Source: Syntrophomonadaceae bacterium
GTDB taxonomy: Bacteria; Bacillota; Syntrophomonadia; Syntrophomonadales; Syntrophomonadaceae
Assembly (NCBI GenBank): GCA_012522955.1
Contig: JAAYJK010000050.1
Location: forward strand, 62,001-126,000
Length of the DNA: 64,000 bases
Direction of reading: 5' to 3'
Below the pieces are notes generated by a model, which worked only from the letters and a program-made list of their open reading frames with translations, did no database searches and was not told the DNA's origin. Both the position numbers and the translations under genes were made by a program. Positions 1 to 9,378 of this stretch are shown here, one piece after another (the first letter of the stretch is position 1; every line of letters begins with the position of its first letter).

Positions 1-836
1 TGGCTATAAGACCGATGAAGGATGGGGTAATTGCTGATTATGACGTTACCCTGGCAATGATAAAATACTTTATTACTCGGGCTATAGGGCAGAAGAATCC
101 TTTTGCCCGGCCTCGGGTAATTGTAAGCATACCAACCGGGTGTACTACCGTGGAGGAACGGGCAGTAAGAGAAGCTAGTATTGCCGGAGGAGCTAAAGAG
201 GCTTATCTGATTGAGGAACCTATGGCTGCAGCTATAGGTGCAGGTATGCCAGTGCACGAACCCACTGGGAATATGATAGTCGATATAGGCGGCGGGACCA
301 CCGAGGTGGCAGTGATATCTTTAGGGGGCATAGTTACCTCCCGTTCCATAAGGGTAGCTGGAGATGATATGGATGAGGCTATCATAAGTCATCTTAGAAA
401 GAACTATAATCTTTTAATTGGAGAGAGGACTGCCGAAGCAATAAAGATGTTGATTGGCTCGGCCATTTGGGAAGGGGACGAAGGGTTCTATGAGGTGAGG
501 GGAAGAGATCTGGTTAGCGGCTTGCCCAAGACTATACAGGTCTCATCCACTGAAGTGCAAAAAGCTCTTAATGAAACGGTAGAGCAAATTATTGACGGAA
601 TTAAAATATGCCTGGAAAAAACCCCCCCGGAGCTGGCTGCGGACATTATGGATCGAGGAATTGTAATGGCTGGAGGCGGTGCCCTGCTAAAAGGATTGGA
701 TAAACTGATCAGCAGTGAGACTCATATGCCGGTTTACGTTTGCGAGGAGCCCCTGTTAGCAGTGGCCCTGGGTACTGGTAAAGTATTGGAGAATATCGAT
801 ATACTTAAAAAGGTGTTGATAACACCAAAAAAATAG
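1..836 (+). CDS. mreB: Rod shape-determining protein MreB (5' end outside window)
   Basis: Actin-like ATPase that forms membrane-associated filaments and positions the elongation machinery for lateral wall synthesis. About 278 residues are visible; the family is usually 335-345, so the first 60-70 residues lie upstream of the window. Codons before the first ATG (position 15) continue the frame as A-I-R-P, and [13 protein letters not shown] is a typical internal MreB segment, so that ATG is not the start. Visible motifs are [13 protein letters not shown], the phosphate-binding [11 protein letters not shown] and the adenosine-site GGGALLKG near the C-terminus. mreC, mreD and PBP2 follow as in other rod-shaped bacteria. 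It could be a paralogue such as Mbl, but the mreCD neighbours favour MreB. Confidence 0.96.
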   Translation, partial: AIRPMKDGVIADYDVTLAMIKYFITRAIGQKNPFARPRVIVSIPTGCTTVEERAVREASIAGGAKEAYLIEEPMAAAIGAGMPVHEPTGNMIVDIGGGTTEVAVISLGGIVTSRSIRVAGDDMDEAIISHLRKNYNLLIGERTAEAIKMLIGSAIWEGDEGFYEVRGRDLVSGLPKTIQVSSTEVQKALNETVEQIIDGIKICLEKTPPELAADIMDRGIVMAGGGALLKGLDKLISSETHMPVYVCEEPLLAVALGTGKVLENIDILKKVLITPKK

Positions 837-857
837 ATCTTATTTGGGTGAAGAGCT

Positions 858-1736
858 TTGAGAAAGTTTATTAAAAATAAATATTTATGGCTGGTTCTTA
901 TAGTATTTATAGGAACCCTATGGCTTATAAATAACACTTCGTCAGAAAGGAATAATATCACTTTATTAGAAAAGATGTTAAGGGATGCCTATACCCCGCT
1001 GCAAAGCGGGGTAGTCGAGTTTAAAGAGAATTTAGGCTCAGTGAATGCTTTTTTTGCCAGTAAACAGCAGATGCAACAGCAAATAGACAGTCTGGAAGCA
1101 GAGAACCAACAGTTGATTATGGCAAACCAGATATTAAGAGAAGATAAAATGGAGCTGCGCAGGTTAAGAAGCCTCTTGGGGTTTCAGGATATCAGTCTGG
1201 ATAAGTATCAAATGGTAGGGGCCCGGGTAATTGCTCGTAGTCCCAATAACTGGTATCGCAATATGGTCATTGACAAAGGTTCAGATAGTGGTATTAAGAA
1301 GGGTATGGCCGTCATCAGTCCCCAGGGATTGGTGGGAAGGGTAGCTAGTGTAAGCCGGGACTCAGCTCACGTGGATTTAATTATCCATCGGGAGATAGCA
1401 GTAGGTGCTATTATACAGGAAAACCGCGAGACTCAAGGTATTGTTGAAGGTTTGGGCAACAACAACAGCTTGCGTATGGTCAACATACCCTATTATTCAA
1501 CTATCAAAGCGGGGAATAATATTGTAACCTCCGGGCTATCGGAGTCATACCCCAAGGGCCTTGACATTGGCAGGGTAAAGGAAGTTGAGCTGCAACCAGA
1601 TGGAATACTGTTGTCGGCACTGGTAGAACCTTCAGTTGATTTCGATAAACTGGAAGAAGTGCTGGTGATAGTAAATTATAAGCCCGAGCTTTTATTGAAT
1701 GATGAAGTCAATACTGATGAAGAAATTGGAGGATAA
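858..1736 (+). CDS. mreC: Rod shape-determining protein MreC
   Basis: Membrane-anchored protein of the elongasome that links cytoplasmic MreB to extracytoplasmic PBP2. 292 residues, near the family norm. An N-terminal membrane helix (about residues 10-28) is followed by a coiled coil (about 65-105, rich in Q, E and L) and the two-lobed beta domain (about 120-275). The start is TTG at 858, 21 bases after mreB, with a modest GGTGAAGAG ribosome binding site. The tail after residue 275 is acidic and probably unstructured. The position between mreB and mreD makes the assignment secure. Confidence 0.96.
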   Translation: MRKFIKNKYLWLVLIVFIGTLWLINNTSSERNNITLLEKMLRDAYTPLQSGVVEFKENLGSVNAFFASKQQMQQQIDSLEAENQQLIMANQILREDKMELRRLRSLLGFQDISLDKYQMVGARVIARSPNNWYRNMVIDKGSDSGIKKGMAVISPQGLVGRVASVSRDSAHVDLIIHREIAVGAIIQENRETQGIVEGLGNNNSLRMVNIPYYSTIKAGNNIVTSGLSESYPKGLDIGRVKEVELQPDGILLSALVEPSVDFDKLEEVLVIVNYKPELLLNDEVNTDEEIGG

Positions 1737-1742
1737 AATATT

Positions 1743-2246
1743 TTGCGGTATTTTATACTATGCTTTCTACCTTTTATAGCAATTTTTTTGGAATCGACAT
1801 TCTTCAGGGCTTACAGCTTATTTGGTACTGTGCCAGATCTGGTTTTAATATTCGTAGTTTTCTATTCCTTTCTCCATGGAGACAACAAAGGTGCAGTTTA
1901 CGGTTTTTTGTGCGGTCTATTGGAAGACTTGTATATGGGGCGGTTTATTGGGGTAAATGCTTTATCCAAAGGGATAACCGGCTTTATTATTGGACGACTC
2001 CAGGTGCGATTTTTCAATGAAAATGTTTTGGTAGGTTTGTTGGTGGTTTTAATTGGAACGGTATTGAATTCTGTATTGATGCTGGTTTTGGGGTGGAGTA
2101 GCTTCAGCGTATTTAACATAGATGCTTCCATAATAAGCGCCGCCATATTCCAAAGCCTCTATAATCTGTTGTTGGCAGTTCCCATTTACGTTCTTTATTA
2201 TAACTCATTCCAAAAAGGACTGCTGAACGTAACCGGGGAGAAATAA
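1743..2246 (+). CDS. mreD: Rod shape-determining protein MreD
   Basis: Small polytopic membrane protein of the MreBCD complex. 167 residues with about five hydrophobic segments and a short polar loop containing LLEDLYMGRFIGVNAL, a typical MreD feature. It starts with TTG at 1743, ten bases after a clear GGAGG that overlaps the mreC stop. It abuts the PBP2 gene (stop TAA, then ATG), so mreB-mreC-mreD-PBP2 is probably one operon. MreD sequences diverge widely; hydropathy and context carry much of the assignment. Confidence 0.93.
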   Translation: MRYFILCFLPFIAIFLESTFFRAYSLFGTVPDLVLIFVVFYSFLHGDNKGAVYGFLCGLLEDLYMGRFIGVNALSKGITGFIIGRLQVRFFNENVLVGLLVVLIGTVLNSVLMLVLGWSSFSVFNIDASIISAAIFQSLYNLLLAVPIYVLYYNSFQKGLLNVTGEK

Positions 2247-4280
2247 ATGAGAGCAAAAGAGTTGGAAAACAAAATAAAGATTTACGGCTATGTGGTAATA
2301 ATCCTACTAGCCTTATTGGGAACCAGGCTGTCGGTAGTTCAATTGTTTAATAATGAGACTTATCAGACTCAGGCTAAGGAAAACCGTATCCGATTGCTTC
2401 CAATAAAGGCGCCGCGGGGTGAAATATATACGGCCCAGGGTGAAGTACTGGCCAGCAATGAAATAGTCTATTCTTTAAGCCTGAGTTACCTGGATGCCGA
2501 TAAACAGGAACTGGTTATTGACAATTTGCTGTCAGTATTGCAGGAATATTACCCTGAAGTTACTCGGGACTATATTGAAGAAAAGGTGGAAATCCAAAAA
2601 TTACGTTTATATGAACCTATTATCCTTTTACATGATATATCTTGGAATCTGGTAGTTGAGTTGGAGGAAAATCGTCAGAGTTTACCGGGAGTATCCATAG
2701 TGGTAGAACCCTTGCGCAACTATCCTCAAGGCAGTCTGGCTGGACATGTTCTGGGTTATATTCATTCCATAGACCAGGGCGAATTGCAGGAATCGGCTGA
2801 AGGTGAATACAGCATTAATAGTTTGATTGGAAAATCCGGCCTGGAAAAGCAGTATGAAGAGGTGTTAAAAGGCAAGGATGGAGCTCGCAACGTAGAGGTG
2901 GATGCAAGGGGTCGGCCCATAAGAGATTTAGTCACTCTGGAACCGGAGGCAGGCAGAAATCTGCACCTTACCCTGGATTTGGAATTGCAGCAGGTTATGC
3001 AGAAAAGTATGGAAAATACTCTGACTCAATTGCAGCAAAAATATCCTAAAGCCAGGGTGGGTTCAGCGGTATTGATGAATGTTAAGACCGGCGAGATTTT
3101 GGCTATGTGCAGCATGCCCGCCATGTATCCTGATGATTGGAAAGGCAATATTAGTTCTAAGCGGGCGGAATACTATTTTCCTCAGACTGAATCCTATGAT
3201 CCCCTGCAGCCCGGTGCTGTTTCCAACCGCTGTATACAGGCTACTTATCCCCCCGGATCTACTTTTAAAATGATTACTGGGATGGCGGCCCTGGACAAAG
3301 AGGCCATGATTCCATTAGAAGATTATATAAGGTGTACCGGAAATTACTGGATTGCTCCCTATATAAAATGTTGGAGTGTTCATGGCAATGTAAACTATTA
3401 TTCGGCTATGGCCGGATCCTGTAACGTCTATTTTCAAGAAATGGGCCGCCGAGCTGGACAAAAAGAAATAATTAGGGTTGCTAATGAATTTGGCTTGGGA
3501 AGTAAAACAGGTATAGACCTTCCTTATGAAGCTAAAGGCTTATTGCCCAATCCGGAGTGGAAAAAAGAGATAAGCGCAACTCTGACTGACAGACAATATG
3601 AGCGGCTGTGGCAGGAATTGGAGAGCAAATATGATGATTTGCTGGAGAAGGCCATAGATCAGGAAGAGATCAAGGAGCTGCAGAAAAGAAAGGAAAACGA
3701 AAAGAATCAATTAGAAGCCCAATATCAGATTGATTATAATTTTAATACTACCTGGCAGGCTTTTGATACCTTTAACATGTCCATGGGCCAGGGATATAAT
3801 GATTTTACGGTACTACAGCTGACCAACTATGTAGCTGCTATTGCCAATGGGGGTTATCTGATGCAGCCCCAATTGTTAAGCCGAATTACAGATGGAGAAA
3901 ATAAGACCATTAAAGATATTGAGCCCCAGATAGTGAGAGAGATAGATGTAAAAGCCGAAACAATTGCTGAGACCAAGCGGGCTATGCTGGCGGTAAGCCA
4001 ACCCGGGGGTACGGCCCACTTCCTGTTTAATGATTTTCCTCCCTCCATCCAGGTAGCGGCAAAGACTGGCACAGCAGAGACTGGCAGAGCAGGGGATAAT
4101 GAACTAAAAGAATTTCATGGAGTTTTTGTTGCTTTTGCTCCTTTTGATGATCCTGAAATTGCCTTTGCCGGAGTTATGGAATATGGATACAGTGGCGGTG
4201 AATCGGCCGGATTAATTGCCCGGGATCTTTTTAGGCACTACTTTGGCCTCAGCAATTACCTGGAAAGGCCCGAAGACTAA
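2247..4280 (+). CDS. mrdA: Penicillin-binding protein 2, peptidoglycan DD-transpeptidase
   Basis: Class B penicillin-binding protein that cross-links peptidoglycan during elongation together with RodA. 677 residues: one N-terminal membrane anchor (about 12-30), a dimerisation domain (about 50-230) and a C-terminal transpeptidase domain. All three catalytic motifs are present: SxxK at S338-K341 (PPGSTFK), SxN at S391-N393 (GSCN), and KTG at K606 (KTGTAE). An insertion rich in E, K and Q (about 455-500) lies between the second and third motifs and is probably helical. A strong terminator about 65 bases downstream ends the mre operon. Confidence 0.96.
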   Translation: MRAKELENKIKIYGYVVIILLALLGTRLSVVQLFNNETYQTQAKENRIRLLPIKAPRGEIYTAQGEVLASNEIVYSLSLSYLDADKQELVIDNLLSVLQEYYPEVTRDYIEEKVEIQKLRLYEPIILLHDISWNLVVELEENRQSLPGVSIVVEPLRNYPQGSLAGHVLGYIHSIDQGELQESAEGEYSINSLIGKSGLEKQYEEVLKGKDGARNVEVDARGRPIRDLVTLEPEAGRNLHLTLDLELQQVMQKSMENTLTQLQQKYPKARVGSAVLMNVKTGEILAMCSMPAMYPDDWKGNISSKRAEYYFPQTESYDPLQPGAVSNRCIQATYPPGSTFKMITGMAALDKEAMIPLEDYIRCTGNYWIAPYIKCWSVHGNVNYYSAMAGSCNVYFQEMGRRAGQKEIIRVANEFGLGSKTGIDLPYEAKGLLPNPEWKKEISATLTDRQYERLWQELESKYDDLLEKAIDQEEIKELQKRKENEKNQLEAQYQIDYNFNTTWQAFDTFNMSMGQGYNDFTVLQLTNYVAAIANGGYLMQPQLLSRITDGENKTIKDIEPQIVREIDVKAETIAETKRAMLAVSQPGGTAHFLFNDFPPSIQVAAKTGTAETGRAGDNELKEFHGVFVAFAPFDDPEIAFAGVMEYGYSGGESAGLIARDLFRHYFGLSNYLERPED

Positions 4281-4346
4281 GCTGTTGGGCCTGAAGTCGA
4301 ATAACGCTGGCGAATAATAGAAGAAATTTCTTGAGTACTGACGACT

Positions 4347-4390
4347 AAAATAGAGGCGATTAGAAAATATCACCTCTATTTTTATTTTTT
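4347..4390 (+). terminator. Rho-independent terminator after the mre/PBP2 operon
   Basis: Ten-base arms AAAATAGAGG and CCTCTATTTT with a 16-base loop, followed by TTTATTTTTTT. It separates the PBP2 gene from minC. Confidence 0.9.
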
Positions 4391-4486
4391 TCATCGAAGG
4401 GAATTATTGTTATTTATAGAATTACATGACAAAATGAAGTATTTACAGAGTTTTAAAGGACTCTTATGGAATGGGGGGCTAAATAG

Positions 4487-5125
4487 GTGAGTACAGCATA
4501 TAAGCCTGTCAGTAACAGCATGCTGATAGACCTAAAAGCTTACAATACCTTTTCTCAGATGAAAGAGGGGCTGGAGAACAAGCTCACTTTGATGGCTGAT
4601 TTGCCGATTGGCAGCAAAGTGAATGTTGACATTGGTAAAAAAATATTAAGCAACAAACAACTTAGGGAACTGGAAGATACCTTGCTTGATTACGGTATGC
4701 ATTTGGATCAGCTAATGTCTGGAAAGCTGAACGAGGCTTCCAACCCACAAGGGCAAGAGGAGAAGGCGCCAATCATTGAGGACATTAAGCATTATGACAA
4801 TACAGCTTTAATATGTCGGCATATCCGCTCGGGACAAAAGAAATTTGTACCAGGCAATGCGGTGATTCTGGGTGATATAAACCCTGGAGCAGAACTTATT
4901 GCAGGAGGGAATATATTGGTAATGGGTTCCTTGCGAGGATTGGCCCATGCAGGAGTATTTGGTGACGAAGGAGCCATAATTACTGCTTATCGTCTGAATC
5001 CAACCCAGCTTAGGATTGCTACCCATATTACTCGCCCTCCGGATGGTGAAAGACATGAGGTTGATTACCCTGAGCTTGCCCGCATTCGTGAGGGTAGAGT
5101 CGTAATTGAGAAGTTAAAAATATGA
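4487..5125 (+). CDS. minC: Septum site-determining protein MinC
   Basis: Inhibitor of FtsZ assembly that prevents division near the poles. 212 residues: an N-terminal FtsZ-inhibiting domain (about 8-80) and a C-terminal beta-helix domain (about 105-205) with the glycine-rich rungs typical of MinC (GNAVILGDINPGAELIAGG, then GSLRGLAHAG), which binds MinD. The start is GTG at 4487 after a G-rich ribosome binding site. Its TGA overlaps an ATG upstream of minD, so translation is probably coupled. Confidence 0.95.
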   Translation: MSTAYKPVSNSMLIDLKAYNTFSQMKEGLENKLTLMADLPIGSKVNVDIGKKILSNKQLRELEDTLLDYGMHLDQLMSGKLNEASNPQGQEEKAPIIEDIKHYDNTALICRHIRSGQKKFVPGNAVILGDINPGAELIAGGNILVMGSLRGLAHAGVFGDEGAIITAYRLNPTQLRIATHITRPPDGERHEVDYPELARIREGRVVIEKLKI

Positions 5126-5139
5126 TAGGGGGCTTAAGG

Positions 5140-5940
5140 ATGAAAAGTCGAGTGATAGTAATTACTTCAGGAAAAGGTGGGGTGGGAAAGACTACGACTA
5201 CAGCCAATCTGGGTACCGCTTTGGCCATGATGGGCAAAAAAGTGGTGATGATAGATACTGATATTGGACTCAGAAATTTGGATGTAGTAATGGGCTTAGA
5301 AAACCGTATAGTCTTTGATATTGTTGACGCTGTTAATGGCCATTGCAAGCTCAAGCAGGCATTAATCAAGGACAAAAGGTTTGAAGGGCTGTATCTCTTG
5401 CCTGCTGCTCAAACCAAAGACAAGAGCGCGGTATCTCCTCATCAAATGAAAAATATGGTAAATGAATTGCGTAAAGATTTTGATTTTATTCTGGTTGACT
5501 GCCCGGCCGGAATTGAACAGGGTTTCAAAAATGCCATTGCCGGAGCTGATAAAGCGGTGGTAGTAGCTACCCCGGAAGTTTCATCGGTCAGGGATGCAGA
5601 TAGAATAATCGGGCTGCTGGAAGCAGCCGGACTAACCCAAACTGTGTTAATTATTAATCGTATCCGCAGCAAAATGGTAAAACGGGGAGATATGATGGAT
5701 ACGGGTGATATTATAGATATTCTGGCTATAGACTTACTGGGAGTAGTACCGGAAGATGAAGCCATAGTAGTATCCACCAATCGTGGAGAACCAGCAGTTT
5801 TGGAAAAACTATCCAGAGCCGGGGCAGCCTATCGCCGAATAGCGCGGAGGCTGAACGGAGAGGATGTTCCCATCTACTCACTGGAAGATCCCGAAAACAT
5901 TATGGATAAGTTTAAGAAAATCTTAAAGTTGGCCAGATAG
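5140..5940 (+). CDS. minD: Septum site-determining protein MinD, cell-division ATPase
   Basis: Membrane-associated ParA-type ATPase that recruits MinC. The deviant Walker A GKGGVGKTT lies at about residues 11-19, the switch DTDIGLRNLD follows, and the protein ends in an amphipathic membrane-targeting helix (MDKFKKILKLA). I chose the ATG at 5140 because the resulting MKSRVIVITSGKGG matches the usual MinD N-terminus and a G-run sits nine bases upstream. An in-frame ATG at 5122, which overlaps the minC stop as ATGA, would add six residues and cannot be excluded. Confidence 0.96.
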   Translation: MKSRVIVITSGKGGVGKTTTTANLGTALAMMGKKVVMIDTDIGLRNLDVVMGLENRIVFDIVDAVNGHCKLKQALIKDKRFEGLYLLPAAQTKDKSAVSPHQMKNMVNELRKDFDFILVDCPAGIEQGFKNAIAGADKAVVVATPEVSSVRDADRIIGLLEAAGLTQTVLIINRIRSKMVKRGDMMDTGDIIDILAIDLLGVVPEDEAIVVSTNRGEPAVLEKLSRAGAAYRRIARRLNGEDVPIYSLEDPENIMDKFKKILKLAR

Positions 5941-5949
5941 GGGGAGGGG

Positions 5950-6222
5950 ATGAGTTTGTTAGAGATACTTAGCCGCATATTTTCTAGAGAAAATATGCCT
6001 AGTAAGGATATAGCCCGGGAAAGGCTGCGTTTGGTATTGGTTCACGATCGGGCTTCGGTATCTCCCGAATTCTTGAACTCTTTAAAAGAGGATCTCATAA
6101 AAGTAATACGAGATTATATGGATATAGATGAGGAAGCCTTGCAGGTTAATTTGGAGAATGAAGCGAATTCTATTGCGCTCATAGCCAACATACCGGTAAA
6201 AGGCTTTAGACGTAAGGCCTAG
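5950..6222 (+). CDS. minE: Cell division topological specificity factor MinE
   Basis: Drives pole-to-pole oscillation of MinCD by stimulating the MinD ATPase. 90 residues, the typical length: an N-terminal membrane/anti-MinCD segment (SLLEILSRIF), an ERLRLVLVHDRA segment characteristic of the MinD-interacting strand, and a C-terminal topological specificity domain. It follows minD by nine bases with GGGAGGGG as ribosome binding site. Its presence means this organism uses MinE rather than only the DivIVA/MinJ arrangement of Bacillus. Confidence 0.95.
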   Translation: MSLLEILSRIFSRENMPSKDIARERLRLVLVHDRASVSPEFLNSLKEDLIKVIRDYMDIDEEALQVNLENEANSIALIANIPVKGFRRKA

Positions 6223-6294
6223 GAGGTGTCCTTGACTGATTATTAGTAAGCCAAAAACTCCTTAATACAATTCCTTGAGCTCTGTCCAAAGGAT

Positions 6295-6330
6295 AAACCC
6301 GGGTTGCCCACCCCCGGGTTTGCCTTTTTA
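6295..6330 (+). terminator. Rho-independent terminator after minE
   Basis: Nine-base perfect arms AAACCCGGG and CCCGGGTTT with a nine-base loop, followed by GCCTTTTTA. It ends the minCDE unit. Confidence 0.88.
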
Positions 6331-6414
6331 TGGAAAGATTAATATCCAGTCCTGTAATTGCCATCTTTACATGCCATTTTACTTGGCTTTATAATGTATG
6401 GGGGAGGTAAGGCT

Positions 6415-7551
6415 TTGAATGCAAAGCGTATAAAATTAATTGACAAACCATTTTTAATTACTTTGCTGCTGATTCTGACCCTGGGCCTGGTGATTCAAAG
6501 CAGTGCCAGTCTCAGTCTGGTAAGCGATGTCCTTTATTATGTCAAAAAACAGCTGCTTATGATCAGCCTGGGACTCTTGGGAGCTATGTTTATTATCCGC
6601 TATGATATTTCTGAGTTCAAAGTCTTGGGAACCTTATTGTATCTATTATCGCTGGGATTATTAATTGCCGTACTGCTCTTTGGCACGGAAGTGCGGGGGA
6701 CTACGGGATGGATTTCTTTGGGGCCTTTGCCGGCGGTTCAACCAGCCGAATTCACCAAAATTATGCTTATAATTGCCTTTGCCGATTTTGTAAACCGGCG
6801 CCGGGGAGAACTGGATACCTTGGCCAAAATTTTACCCTGTCTGGCCTATATGAGCGTGCCCTTTTTTCTAATAATGATGCAGCCCGACCTGGGTACCGCT
6901 CTGGTATATATAGCTATAACCATAATTATGCTCTTTGTTGCCGGAGCTAATCCAAGGGTAATTTTGGCCTTAATGGGAGGAGCTGTAGTATTGGTGAGCC
7001 TGGTTTTTATATTGCATTTTAAGTGGGGTATGCCTATTCCCTTGGAGGATTACCAGTTGAAACGGCTGACCGTATTTTTGGATCCCTATAATGATGGGCA
7101 GGGAGGACGGGGGGCTGGTTGGAACACTATACAGTCACTGGTGGCTATAGGTTCGGGTGGATTGGCTGGGAAAGGTCTTTATAACGGCAGCCAGGTACAG
7201 CTTAATTTCCTGCCTGAGCACCATACCGATTTTATATATGCAGTTATTGGGGAAGAATTGGGTTTTATCGGTGCTGCGGCGTTAATTCTATTATATGCAG
7301 TATTAATCTTGCGTTCTTTATATATTGCTTCGGAAGCTCGGGACTTCTTCGGCAGCCTAGTGGTGATTGGAGTCACTGCTATGTGGTTGTTTCATATCTT
7401 TGAGAATATCGGGATGTCAATAGGTATTATGCCCATTACCGGTATTCCCCTGCCTTTTATTAGTTATGGCGGCAGCTCCATGGTTACCAATCTGCTGGCC
7501 GTGGCCCTGATTATCAATGTAAACATCCGGGGTAAGCAAATAGTATTCTAA
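6415..7551 (+). CDS. rodA: Rod shape-determining protein RodA, SEDS glycosyltransferase
   Basis: Peptidoglycan glycan-chain polymerase of the SEDS family and partner of PBP2. 378 residues with about ten membrane helices. Family motifs are visible: GWISLGPLPAVQPAEFTKI, the extracytoplasmic DPYNDGQG with GWNTIQSLVAIGSGGLAGKG, the FLPEHHTDFI segment and the C-terminal GIPLPFISYGGSS. The start is TTG at 6415, six bases after the strong site GGAGGT; the in-frame ATG at 6394 would place that site inside the coding region. FtsW is the close alternative; the mre/min context and the sequence around QPAEFTK favour RodA. Confidence 0.92.
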   Translation: MNAKRIKLIDKPFLITLLLILTLGLVIQSSASLSLVSDVLYYVKKQLLMISLGLLGAMFIIRYDISEFKVLGTLLYLLSLGLLIAVLLFGTEVRGTTGWISLGPLPAVQPAEFTKIMLIIAFADFVNRRRGELDTLAKILPCLAYMSVPFFLIMMQPDLGTALVYIAITIIMLFVAGANPRVILALMGGAVVLVSLVFILHFKWGMPIPLEDYQLKRLTVFLDPYNDGQGGRGAGWNTIQSLVAIGSGGLAGKGLYNGSQVQLNFLPEHHTDFIYAVIGEELGFIGAAALILLYAVLILRSLYIASEARDFFGSLVVIGVTAMWLFHIFENIGMSIGIMPITGIPLPFISYGGSSMVTNLLAVALIINVNIRGKQIVF

Positions 7552-7825
7552 TGGACAGGTGAAGATTCACTCCCTCCCCTTCTTATGTCATAAAACCGGC
7601 GCTAAAGATATATATTTTATTGAATAAAGATTCCCCTGGGAAAAGTTATATTTCTTGGTTTTGGATGCCTAAATATTCGGTGCTATATTTCTCATGGGCA
7701 ACACCATCCACTCGCCTTACGACCAAAGGGGTACTGGGCTTAAAAGTCGGGTTTTTTGAAGGGGAATCAATAAAGAATACTGCTTGGTAAAATCCGGAGA
7801 GTTTATGGTAAAGGAGGGTTGTTTA

Positions 7826-8407
7826 GTGCTGGGAAGCTTTAGAATCAGAATGCTGGTGGTAATCCTGATTGCTGCTCTTGTAGGTCTTTCCATGCAGTCA
7901 GGACACAGCAGCAGGAAGATGGTGGAACCGGTTATTAAATACATAATGAAGGATTATGGAGTCCAAGATAACCTGCTGACTAATTATTTGTATCGGATAA
8001 AAGATGAGCCTTCCGCAGAAACGGTACCGGCCTCAGGCGAGACTATGCTGCAGTTGCCCTGTGAGTTCATAGATATTGAACAAAGCTATGGCTGGTATTA
8101 CAACCAGGATAGCCGGCAACAGGAATTTTTTCCGGCAGTTTTAATCAATGTTACGGAAGATACAGCGATCAAAGCAGTTTATGCCGGTCAGTTGAAGGAT
8201 ATTTCAGATGATGAGAGGGGAAAGACCGTTTTGATCGAGCACGGCGGCGGCTTGTGTTCTTCCTATGGGGGACTCAAGGAAGTGAGGGCCAGGAAGGGGC
8301 AAAAGGTGACTCAAGACACGCTTATTGGCTTCAGCAGTCAACAGCTCTTTTTCCAAATCACAGGTGAGGATGGTCCTTTAAACCCCAATAAACTATTTGA
8401 ACGCTAA
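7826..8407 (+). CDS. M23-family peptidase-like membrane protein, SpoIVFA-like
   Basis: 193 residues: an N-terminal membrane helix (about 7-25), a linker and a C-terminal LytM/M23-like beta domain (about 85-190). In Bacillus, SpoIVFA has this layout and holds SpoIVFB inactive in the forespore membrane. The gene overlaps a SpoIVFB-like protease gene by one base, which supports that role. The M23 zinc ligands are incomplete: the final HxH is replaced by FFQI, so a non-catalytic regulatory domain is likely. I chose GTG at 7826 after AAGGAGGG; an in-frame ATG at 7784 would place the ribosome binding site inside the coding region. Confidence 0.8.
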   Translation: MLGSFRIRMLVVILIAALVGLSMQSGHSSRKMVEPVIKYIMKDYGVQDNLLTNYLYRIKDEPSAETVPASGETMLQLPCEFIDIEQSYGWYYNQDSRQQEFFPAVLINVTEDTAIKAVYAGQLKDISDDERGKTVLIEHGGGLCSSYGGLKEVRARKGQKVTQDTLIGFSSQQLFFQITGEDGPLNPNKLFER

Positions 8408-9264
8408 TGAAATTTGCCCGGATAGCAGGTATAGATTTTAAAGCCAATAAGGCGTTCCTGCTTTTGGCTCTGGCTTATACACTGCTGGGCTTGGGACAGG
8501 AGGTCATATTAATAACGACTGCGGTTCTGGCTCATGAAATGGCTCATACTACAGTAGCCCTGGCTCTCGGGGTCAGGATTTCTGAGGTGGAGCTGCTGCC
8601 CTTTGGCGGCCAGGCGGCAGTTGAGGATTTCACTGGGCTGGAGCCCAGGAAAGAGATTTATATAGCCTTGGCCGGTCCGGTTTTAAGCTTTATTATGGCC
8701 GGGGTCTTTTTTTACTTGATACCCTTTCAAGGCCCCCTTTTCAGCCTTTTTGTCAATATTAATTTGTTCCTGGGTCTTTTCAACCTCTTGCCGGTACTGC
8801 CTCTGGATGGAGGCAGGATATTAAGGGCCCTATTATCCAGCCCCATAGGATACCGAAAAGCAACTTTAACTGCTGCTTATATGGGCAAAATCGCTGCCTT
8901 GCTGCTAGGGGGACTGGGGGTATATCTTACGTCCACCACTATGAGCGGAGCCAATTTGATTGTTATCGCCGTACTCTTATTCTGGGCTGCAGGCCGGGAA
9001 AAAAAACTGCTGGCCTATGCCTTTATGCGCTTTTTACTAAATAAAAAGACACAGCTTGGCCGACATGGATTTATGGAGTCCAGGCAGGTAGCGGCAGTTC
9101 CTGAAACCCCGGTTAAAAAGATTTTGGATAATAGCCGTCCTTCCACTTATCTTACGGTAGTTATTATAGGAAATGATGAATCTGTGATTGGAATGAGAAC
9201 GGAAGCTGAATTGATCGAATGCTTGTTGGAAAAAGGACCGGCTGCTTGTATTAAAGACTGTTGA
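8407..9264 (+). CDS. spoIVFB: Site-2 protease (M50), SpoIVFB-like
   Basis: Intramembrane zinc metalloprotease. In Bacillus SpoIVFB cleaves pro-sigma-K. 285 residues with about six hydrophobic segments. The active site HExxH is HEMAH at about residues 44-48, and the second metal site is the LPVLPLDGGRIL segment at about 130-140. The C-terminal 80 residues look like a CBS-type regulatory domain, as in SpoIVFB. Its ATG overlaps the previous stop as TAATG. Position between the shape genes and rplU matches Bacillus. A general M50 protease of unknown substrate is the alternative. Confidence 0.88.
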   Translation: MKFARIAGIDFKANKAFLLLALAYTLLGLGQEVILITTAVLAHEMAHTTVALALGVRISEVELLPFGGQAAVEDFTGLEPRKEIYIALAGPVLSFIMAGVFFYLIPFQGPLFSLFVNINLFLGLFNLLPVLPLDGGRILRALLSSPIGYRKATLTAAYMGKIAALLLGGLGVYLTSTTMSGANLIVIAVLLFWAAGREKKLLAYAFMRFLLNKKTQLGRHGFMESRQVAAVPETPVKKILDNSRPSTYLTVVIIGNDESVIGMRTEAELIECLLEKGPAACIKDC

Positions 9265-9378
9265 ACAACATCCTTGCCCGATAGGTGAAGTTGCTAGCCC
9301 ATGGAGGGGGCGGGTTAATCTAAAGAGTTTTATGGTAATATATATAGTACCGGTTATTTTGCTATTTGGAGGCAGATT

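Noticed and set aside
5122-5139. ATG at 5122 as the minD start
   Set aside because: It overlaps the minC stop nicely, but the resulting six extra residues are unusual and a G-rich site precedes 5140. Kept as an alternative only.
6366-6395. TTTACA-N18-TATAAT as a rodA promoter
   Set aside because: Transcription would start inside the ribosome binding site of rodA, leaving almost no leader. Possible but not supported enough to list.
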